From positions 1-11,408 of the forward strand of contig PNNU01000064.1 in the NCBI GenBank assembly GCA_013824385.1: a stretch of 11,408 nt of DNA, read 5' to 3'. The position numbers and the translations under genes are program-made. Under the pieces are notes generated by a model. The model saw only the letters and a list, made by a program, of their open reading frames with translations, was not told the origin of the DNA and did no database searches. Shown here piece after piece: positions 6,577 to 11,408 of this stretch (position 1 is its first letter; each line of letters starts with the position of its first letter). This DNA comes from Anaerolinea sp. Lineage in GTDB: Bacteria > Chloroflexota > Anaerolineae > Anaerolineales > Anaerolineaceae.

Positions 6577-7017
6577 ATGGATGCAGTTAATACATATCAG
6601 GTGTTTGATTGGCTGTGGACGTCCGGTCAGATCTCGGAAGATGATATTAAACAAATTCAACTTGACGGGTTTGATACCATCATCAACCTCGCTTTGCCAA
6701 CCTCCACCAACGCGATAAAAAGGGAGGCTGAGCTGATTGCCAACCTGCATATGAACTATATCAATATCCCTGTCGAGTGGGAATTGCCGGAAGTGGAGCA
6801 ATTCGAGCTATGCGCCGGAATGTTGATTGATTTGCATGAGCGGGGTCACAAAGTCTGGATGCACTGCGCGTTGAATAACCGGGTTTCTGTTTTTGTGTAT
6901 TTGTATCGCAAATTAATCCTCGAGCAGCCTGAAGAAGAGGCCTTGCATCCCATGAAAGAGATTTGGGAACCAAATCCGTTATGGCGGGAGTATATGGATG
7001 AAGTGGTTGATAGATAA
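6577..7017 (+). CDS. Small tyrosine/dual-specificity phosphatase-like protein
   Basis: This 146-residue soluble protein starts at an ATG preceded by AAGGA at 6-nt spacing. The fold signs are those of a compact protein-tyrosine-phosphatase-like domain: an N-terminal strand segment (WLWTSGQIS), DGFDTIINLALP, a helix with AIKREAELIANLHMNYINIPV, and the phosphate-loop region WMHCALNNRVS near residues 95-104. Cys97 would be the nucleophile and Arg102 the phosphate-binding residue. The loop is C-x4-R, one residue shorter than the classical C-x5-R, and lacks the usual Ala-Gly. The usual general-acid Asp is not obvious; the corresponding loop reads VEWELPEVEQF. From memory, a bacterial subfamily with HCA-x-N-x-RVSA loops has the same spacing, so this may be that subfamily and not a decayed enzyme. 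Substrate is unknown. It is followed by another AACCTTTTT repeat. Confidence 0.75.
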   Translation: MDAVNTYQVFDWLWTSGQISEDDIKQIQLDGFDTIINLALPTSTNAIKREAELIANLHMNYINIPVEWELPEVEQFELCAGMLIDLHERGHKVWMHCALNNRVSVFVYLYRKLILEQPEEEALHPMKEIWEPNPLWREYMDEVVDR

Positions 7018-7020
7018 AAA

Positions 7021-7060
7021 TTAAAACCTTTTTAACCACGAATAACACGGAAATAACTAA
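7021..7060 (+). repeat. Degenerate 'AAACCTTTTTAACCACGAA' repeat, copy 3
   Basis: Four bases after the phosphatase-like gene's stop codon begins TTAAAACCTTTTTAACCACGAATAACACGGAAATAAC (outline). It is the cleanest of the three copies and is again placed directly behind a gene. The remaining bases up to 7182 are AT-rich and hold nothing I can name. Confidence 0.5.
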
Positions 7061-7170
7061 AAGAAAATTCAAAAAACAAAAAAAAGCGTAATAATCATAT
7101 AAAGTCGACACGAGAGAGTCGGTAATTCTGAGTAAAAAAGCATGGTGCAATTCGAGAAATGACACAATAT

Positions 7171-7205
7171 ATCAAATTAAAACGGGCGACCCCGCAGATC
7201 GCCCG
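7171..7205 (-). terminator. Second copy of the acetyl-CoA synthetase terminator, now downstream of the hydrolase gene
   Basis: CGGGCGA (7183-7189) pairs with TCGCCCG (7199-7205), extended by a G-U wobble and one more G-C pair on the transcribed strand. A T-rich run (TTTTAATTT) follows on the minus strand. It is homologous to the terminator at 9105-9131 but carries one inserted C and one substitution, and the T run is weaker. It would now end the hydrolase transcript. Confidence 0.65.
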
Positions 7206-7300
7206 TACAACAATCCTGGAATTATTTTGCCTTGAGGATGATGCGGGCGTCAGCCACTTTCAAGCCCTGGCAGTCTTCATAGACAATCACGGATTTGGCA
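7184..7300. repeat. Direct repeat of the synthetase 3' end, left copy
   Basis: Positions 7184-7284 align with 9112-9211 in the same orientation. By hand count there are 94 identical columns of 101, with six substitutions and one gap. Similarity continues more weakly (10 of 16) to 7300/9227. It covers the terminator hairpin, the stop codon and the last 25 codons of the synthetase. Confidence 0.9.
7222..7299 (-). pseudogene. C-terminal remnant of an ADP-forming acetyl-CoA synthetase
   Basis: On the minus strand this fragment encodes 25 residues ending VYEDCQGLKVADARIILKAK and a stop. Twenty-one are identical to the C-terminus of the intact synthetase at 9149-11260. It lacks a start, a ribosome-binding site and everything upstream; the hydrolase gene's stop codon lies 10 bases before it. 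In the well-aligned part, three of four coding differences are synonymous (Lys AAA/AAG, Ala GCT/GCC, Tyr TAT/TAC), and one changes Gly to Cys. That suggests it diverged while still part of a working gene, for example in another strain, before being cut off here. Confidence 0.85.
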
Positions 7301-7309
7301 GTTGAAAAC

Positions 7310-9001
7310 TCACTCATTAATATTGAGCAATATGATCCCATCATATGCATCAATCGTTATTTTATTTAATATTTCTCCTGAATTTATCAATACATCCTGT
7401 GTACCCATGATTTTTTGATAATAGGATGGAAGGTCTACACTGACGGTCTTTTCTGTCGGATTGACAAGTACAACGCCGTTGTCAAAGTATCTCATATAAA
7501 TGCCTGACGCCAGCATAGTCGGTTTGCTGACTGGATATCCAAGATATCCTTTTCCTTTTCCAGCGTTGTCATACTCATCAAACCACAATAATCCTAGAGC
7601 ACCATGACCGTTTGTATTAATTTCATAACTATAATAACCATCTCCAAGTAAGGTTGTAGTTAATGAAAATCGCATTCGTTTATAGTCAGGTTTATAGTCA
7701 TTTTTTAAGAATGGATTATCATATTCACCATTTCCGTCTGCATCTGGACCACTTTCATCCGCGTAGACCTCGAACAAAACAAGGGGTTCCTTGCCTGCAT
7801 GATTTTCAAACCAACTGAGGTAAGGCATGTTGCTATAGTACTCTTCGGCATCATTATTAATAACAAGGTCTTCCCACCACTCCTGAGATGGATTAGTCCA
7901 ACCGGAGGTTTCATAGACTTGACCGTTGTAGGGTTCAAGTCGCTTTGATATAGGATTATTTCGAATAATTATTGAGTCAGGATAAGCCTCAATGAGTATT
8001 GTTTGAAGTTGATCGGTTCCTTTTTTCCAAGAAGAATCAAATTCCTCATCTGAAACGACACTAAAATCATGGTAAAGATCCAGTTCAATTACATCACCAT
8101 CGTTAATCCATTTTAGCCAACTTTCTTTATCTTCAAAGCGATCAATAATAAAACCATCATAGGTGATATCCTTTGAAATGAGGTTGTAGTTATCTGTTTC
8201 ATGCCTGTAAATTCCTTTAATGTTCCCGTTGATTAAATTGAAATAATATCCTATCCAATTATCTGGTTTATCTAAACCAGAGATATTTACGACTGGACAT
8301 GCAGCGGTAACATTCATTACCCATGAACCTGGCCAAAAGCGAATATGTGAAGCCACCTTTTCCCCTATGGCGTGAGGCGAAGCGGCTCTTACATACCCTC
8401 TTTGAACTTCAAGTGTGTTATTAGCCCAATTGATTGCGACAATCTTGGCAGACTCAAAACTGCCAATTGCAACTTCACCTCCTAAATGAAATAATGGCTG
8501 GTCAGCATCGTCATTTAATCGATCAAGCTTTAATAAGATTGTCGATTCATTAATCGACTCGACAAGATTTGCTCCTGTTTGCAGAAGGAAAAAATCGGAT
8601 GGCAAATTGCTAATTTCTGGATTTGGGTTTATCTCATCGGTTTCCCAATCATACATAAATAATTGCCGTTCAGATGGACTTAAGGGTTTAAGGTTTATTT
8701 GATCAGAATTCAGACGATTAATTTGTTTGTATTTTTCTTTTAGTATCGCATCATAATCAAAGTCTTGCAGTAATAAGTCATATCGTGCAATATCTTGCGC
8801 AGAAGCAGTATATGGATCAAGCCACCACATTCCTAATCGAGGATAAGGATGTGAATTGTTTGAAGGCAAATCATTACCAATAGTTTGAGAACTGTTCATA
8901 CCTGAAGATATTTCAGGTTTTATTAAATGAACGGTATCTCCAGACAATATTAGAATCAATATAAATAGATAGATAAAAACCAAAAGGCTTTTTTTTGTCA
9001 T
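7310..9001 (-). CDS. Exported putative glycoside hydrolase (GHL15-like)
   Basis: The start is the ATG at 8999-9001, preceded by GGGGAGG at 5-nt spacing, giving 563 residues; an in-frame TTG 13 codons upstream has no such site. The N-terminus (MTKKSLLVFIYLFILILILSG) is a signal peptide or single membrane anchor, so the rest acts outside the membrane. The order of conserved-looking elements fits hypothetical glycosyl hydrolase family 15 (GHL15): PRLGMWW near the start of the mature protein, a beta-rich insertion (VQRGYVRAASPHAIGEKV, FWPGSWVMN), a barrel strand YDGFIIDRFED (281-291) with acidic residues, MRFSLTTTLLGDGYYSYE, WFDEYDNAGKGKGYLGYP (from 473), and a C-terminal beta domain with RYFDNGVVLVNPT. 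Substrate and catalytic residues are not established. The gene is visibly AT-rich beside the synthetase and is flanked by direct repeats, suggesting later arrival. I call no promoter in the 103-nt leader. Confidence 0.7.
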   Translation of the reverse strand: MTKKSLLVFIYLFILILILSGDTVHLIKPEISSGMNSSQTIGNDLPSNNSHPYPRLGMWWLDPYTASAQDIARYDLLLQDFDYDAILKEKYKQINRLNSDQINLKPLSPSERQLFMYDWETDEINPNPEISNLPSDFFLLQTGANLVESINESTILLKLDRLNDDADQPLFHLGGEVAIGSFESAKIVAINWANNTLEVQRGYVRAASPHAIGEKVASHIRFWPGSWVMNVTAACPVVNISGLDKPDNWIGYYFNLINGNIKGIYRHETDNYNLISKDITYDGFIIDRFEDKESWLKWINDGDVIELDLYHDFSVVSDEEFDSSWKKGTDQLQTILIEAYPDSIIIRNNPISKRLEPYNGQVYETSGWTNPSQEWWEDLVINNDAEEYYSNMPYLSWFENHAGKEPLVLFEVYADESGPDADGNGEYDNPFLKNDYKPDYKRMRFSLTTTLLGDGYYSYEINTNGHGALGLLWFDEYDNAGKGKGYLGYPVSKPTMLASGIYMRYFDNGVVLVNPTEKTVSVDLPSYYQKIMGTQDVLINSGEILNKITIDAYDGIILLNINE

Positions 9002-9104
9002 TGAACCTCCCCAAAACAAAAATGATCGACAGAAATTCAAACACCATTCTTTTTATTATTAATCCAGAACAGTTTGTACCTAACATTATTTAATAACCCA
9101 AGGT

Positions 9105-9131
9105 AAAAAAAGGGCGACCCGCAGGTCGCCC
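9105..9131 (-). terminator. Intrinsic terminator of the acetyl-CoA synthetase gene
   Basis: On the minus strand, 17 nt after the stop codon, an 8-bp perfect stem GGGCGACC/GGTCGCCC encloses the tetraloop TGCG, closed by C-G (a UNCG-type loop). Seven consecutive T residues follow (9105-9111). This is a textbook Rho-independent terminator. Confidence 0.92.
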
Positions 9132-9227
9132 GTACAACAATCTTGGAATTACTTTGCCTTGAGGATGATGCGGGCGTCGGCCACTTTCAAGCCCTGGCCG
9201 TCTTCGTAGACGAGCACTGGGTTGGCG
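9112..9227. repeat. Direct repeat of the synthetase 3' end, right (intact) copy
   Basis: This is the in-place copy: terminator hairpin, stop codon and final codons of the intact synthetase. It matches the left copy at 7184-7300; the two start points are 1,928 bases apart. Confidence 0.9.
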
Positions 9228-11260
9228 TCTGATTCCTTGATCTCTTCATCGAGGTCGTGGATCATGCATGAATAGTTGTAGATGGTTTCGGCAAGTTTGG
9301 CGCGGTCCTTGGGTTTCTCACCGCGGGCTCCGGCCAAAATGGCTGCACCCTTGATTTCGCCGATCATTTCTGCGGCTTCCGCTTTGGAGAATGGCGTTAC
9401 GCGGAAGGTAACATCTTTCAATACTTCCACAAAGATGCCGCCCAAGCCAAACATAACAGTCGGGCCAAAGGCTGCGTCATTGACAGAGCCCAAAATACAT
9501 TCGGTGCCCCAGGGAGCCATTTCTTGAATGGCAATACCATGGATGTTAGCATCTGCTTTGTATGCTTTGGCGTTCTTGAGAATGGTCTGATAAGCGTCGC
9601 GAATACCCGCTTCGTCCTTGATGTTGACTTTCACGCCGCCGGCATCCGATTTGTGTAAGATGTCGGGGGAGACGATTTTGAGCACAAGGGGGAAGCCGAT
9701 TTTGTTGCCAAGGGCAACGGCTTCATCTTCTGTTTTGGCCAGGGCTATGTTGGTTACGGGCATGCCATAAGCTTTGAAGACTTCTTTGGCTTCGATTTCA
9801 GTAAGAGAATCGCGTTTTTCAGAACGGGCTTTGGCAAAGACAGCCAGGGCTGCTTTCTTGGCTGATTCATCACATTTGTAAGCGCCATTGCTCTTGTTTT
9901 CTTGAAGGCGGGCGTATTCGCGTAGAGAAGCCATGGCATTGACTGCGATATCGGGGGCACCGAATGCGGGAATACCATGTTCAACCAACCAGCCCATTGC
10001 CTGATCGGATTTTTCGCCACCAACGAATGAAACGGTGATGGGTTTGCCTTTGACGCCTGATTCATCCACAGCCTGTTTGATGCTTTTGGCGATCTCAAAT
10101 GGATTGGTCATGGCGGTTTCGCAATAGAGCACGACCAGACCGTCTGTCCATTCATGGGCATAGCTGAATTTGGTGGTCTGGTAATACCAATCGTTGCCAG
10201 CCATACCGGTCATGTCAACCGGGTTCTTGGCAGAACCGAACTCGGGCATGTGTTTTTTTAATTCAGCTTGAACATCCGCGGGGGCGAAGTGCAGGGGAAT
10301 GCCATATTTTTCAGCAGCATCAGTTGCCAAAACACCCACACCGCCGCCGTTGGTGAGGATTAACAAATTTTCACCCTTCATTGGGGGCTGTTGTGAAAGG
10401 GTGAGAGTACGATTGAATAGATCGTTCAAATCTTGTGCCTGGATGACACCCGCCTGTTTGAAGGCAGAATTATAGATTTTTGCAGCGCCAGCCAAAGAAC
10501 CTGTATGAGATGCGGCTGCTGCTGATCCGTGGGCAGAGACACCGGATTTAAGTGCCACGATAGGTTTGCTGGATTTTCTTGCAGCATCAATGAATTTACG
10601 GCCGTTTTTCATGCCTTCGATATAGAGTGAGACACATGTAGTGTTATCGTCTTCGTCAAACCATTCGATCAGATCGGCAAAATCGACATCAGCCATGTTG
10701 CCGATGGAGATTAATTTGTCAAATCCAATTTTGCGGGTATAGGTGGCCATATCTATGGCAATGAGCAGAGCCCCAGATTGGGTGACCAAAGAGGCCTTGC
10801 CTGCGAGAGGCAGGCCGGGGGCAAATGAACCGTTAAATTTGTCTGAGTTGGAAAGTGAACCAACAATGTTAGGTCCAAGGATGCGCATCTTGTATTTTGC
10901 AGCGATGTCGAGCATTTGATCTTCGAGATCTTTGCGGCCAGATTCACTGAAACCGGAGGTGATGACGATTAAACCTTTGACGCCTTTTTTGCCGCATTCT
11001 TCGGTGACTTCGGCCATGACTCTAGCGGGGACGGTGATGATGGCGGAATCAATCTCGCCGGGGACCTGTTCGATTTCGGGGTAGCATTTCAATCCCAGGA
11101 TTTCTGTGCAGGTGGGATTGATGGGGTAAATCTTGCCTGAATAACCACCTTTAATCAGGTTGTCGATGACGGTGTAGCCGATTTTGCCGGGGGTGGCAGA
11201 AGCACCCACAACAGCTACAGTTTTGGGACGAAGCATTTTGTCTAAGACGTTCTTATCCAC
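9149..11260 (-). CDS. ADP-forming acetyl-CoA synthetase (acetate-CoA ligase, ADP-forming), fused alpha-beta
   Basis: It catalyses acyl-CoA + ADP + phosphate to carboxylate + CoA + ATP, the energy-conserving step of acetate formation in many archaea and anaerobic bacteria. I choose the GTG at 11258-11260, 8 nt after AAGGAG, giving 703 residues; the upstream in-frame TTG includes the ribosome-binding site. Domains in order: CoA-binding Rossmann domain (MLRPKTVAVVGASATPGKIG, INPT), succinyl-CoA-ligase-like domain (ILGPNIVGS, LVTQSGALL), the alpha phosphohistidine motif ASHTGSLAG with His252, a second ligase domain (LTNGGGVGVLATDA), and a C-terminal ATP-grasp domain from about residue 480 with the second histidine His536 in ILHKSDAGGVKV. 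Both phosphohistidines are present, and there is no GNAT domain as in protein acetyltransferases of the Pat type. The preferred acid is not readable from sequence. It appears monocistronic, with its own terminator. Confidence 0.95.
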   Translation of the reverse strand: MDKNVLDKMLRPKTVAVVGASATPGKIGYTVIDNLIKGGYSGKIYPINPTCTEILGLKCYPEIEQVPGEIDSAIITVPARVMAEVTEECGKKGVKGLIVITSGFSESGRKDLEDQMLDIAAKYKMRILGPNIVGSLSNSDKFNGSFAPGLPLAGKASLVTQSGALLIAIDMATYTRKIGFDKLISIGNMADVDFADLIEWFDEDDNTTCVSLYIEGMKNGRKFIDAARKSSKPIVALKSGVSAHGSAAAASHTGSLAGAAKIYNSAFKQAGVIQAQDLNDLFNRTLTLSQQPPMKGENLLILTNGGGVGVLATDAAEKYGIPLHFAPADVQAELKKHMPEFGSAKNPVDMTGMAGNDWYYQTTKFSYAHEWTDGLVVLYCETAMTNPFEIAKSIKQAVDESGVKGKPITVSFVGGEKSDQAMGWLVEHGIPAFGAPDIAVNAMASLREYARLQENKSNGAYKCDESAKKAALAVFAKARSEKRDSLTEIEAKEVFKAYGMPVTNIALAKTEDEAVALGNKIGFPLVLKIVSPDILHKSDAGGVKVNIKDEAGIRDAYQTILKNAKAYKADANIHGIAIQEMAPWGTECILGSVNDAAFGPTVMFGLGGIFVEVLKDVTFRVTPFSKAEAAEMIGEIKGAAILAGARGEKPKDRAKLAETIYNYSCMIHDLDEEIKESDANPVLVYEDGQGLKVADARIILKAK

Positions 11261-11408
11261 GATATTCACTCCTTGGAATATAAAATTTGGCAAGCATATA
11301 AAAACTATGTTTTAATAAGTCATAACATGTGATGTTTCTTCTTAATCATTTTATGACTTTTTTTTCAAACAAAAGTACTGAAAACCACAATCATTAATCA
11401 TTTGTTTA
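11261..11408 (-). promoter_or_regulatory. Upstream region of the acetyl-CoA synthetase gene with a spaced inverted repeat
   Basis: This AT-rich leader runs to the window edge. It contains a perfect 9-bp inverted repeat, AAGTCATAA (11317-11325) and TTATGACTT (11351-11359), separated by 25 nt and lying 57-99 nt before the GTG start. The arms are too AT-rich and too far apart for a terminator; paired binding sites for a dimeric regulator are a more natural reading. I could not place a convincing -35/-10 pair. Confidence 0.4.

Noticed and set aside
7103..7122. Short GTCGAC...GAGAGTCG pairing as a regulatory hairpin
   Set aside because: Only four to five base pairs form and no associated signal is present.
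9002..9040. TTG start 13 codons before the hydrolase ATG
   Set aside because: The GGGGAGG ribosome-binding sequence lies inside this extension and points to the ATG at 8999-9001, which also starts a clean signal peptide.
9149..11260. Protein acetyltransferase of the Pat type instead of a synthetase
   Set aside because: There is no GNAT domain, and both phosphohistidine motifs (His252 and His536) are intact.

Overview
The window looks like part of a chromosome from an anaerobic bacterium, most likely of the class Anaerolineae (Chloroflexota) or a close relative. This assignment is an inference. It rests on a single-chain ADP-forming acetyl-CoA synthetase, an EFR1-type flavodoxin/ferredoxin, a lipoprotein with a Thr-Glu-Ala-Pro-rich linker of the kind common in that class, and intergenic sequences of the 'AACCTTTTTAACCACGAA' type. 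I found no tRNA, rRNA, CRISPR array, transposase or integrase.

Layout. Positions 1-561 (+) hold the C-terminal part of an EFR1-family protein with two 4Fe-4S motifs; its start lies outside the window. Positions 562-874 carry four copies of a GAACCCACC/GGTGGGTTC word, and one pair forms the probable terminator of the next operon. Positions 875-5563 (-) are a four-gene ABC importer operon read right to left: BMP-family lipoprotein, double ATPase and two permeases. The last three genes are tightly coupled (1-nt gap, then ATGA overlap). The lipoprotein gene is separated from the ATPase gene by 105 nt containing a long hairpin. The gene order matches nucleoside importers of the NupNOPQ (YufNOPQ) type.

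Positions 5911-6342 (+) encode a protein I cannot assign to a function. Positions 6577-7017 (+) encode a small tyrosine-phosphatase-like protein with a shortened P-loop. Both are followed closely by degenerate AT-rich repeats.

The right half is on the minus strand. A fused alpha-beta ADP-forming acetyl-CoA synthetase (9149-11260) ends in a strong intrinsic terminator. Downstream of it is an AT-rich gene (7310-9001) for an exported glycoside-hydrolase-like protein. Immediately after that gene the last 25 codons of the synthetase, its stop codon and its terminator hairpin appear a second time (7183-7300), about 93% identical over roughly 100 bp.

The hydrolase gene is therefore bracketed by direct repeats of the 3' end of its neighbour, which looks like the footprint of an insertion or recombination at the synthetase tail. 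This is the most unusual structure in the window. The synthetase would make ATP from acyl-CoA during fermentation, the importer would scavenge nucleosides, and the hydrolase-like protein would act outside the membrane. Apart from the importer operon, nothing shows that these genes work as one system.
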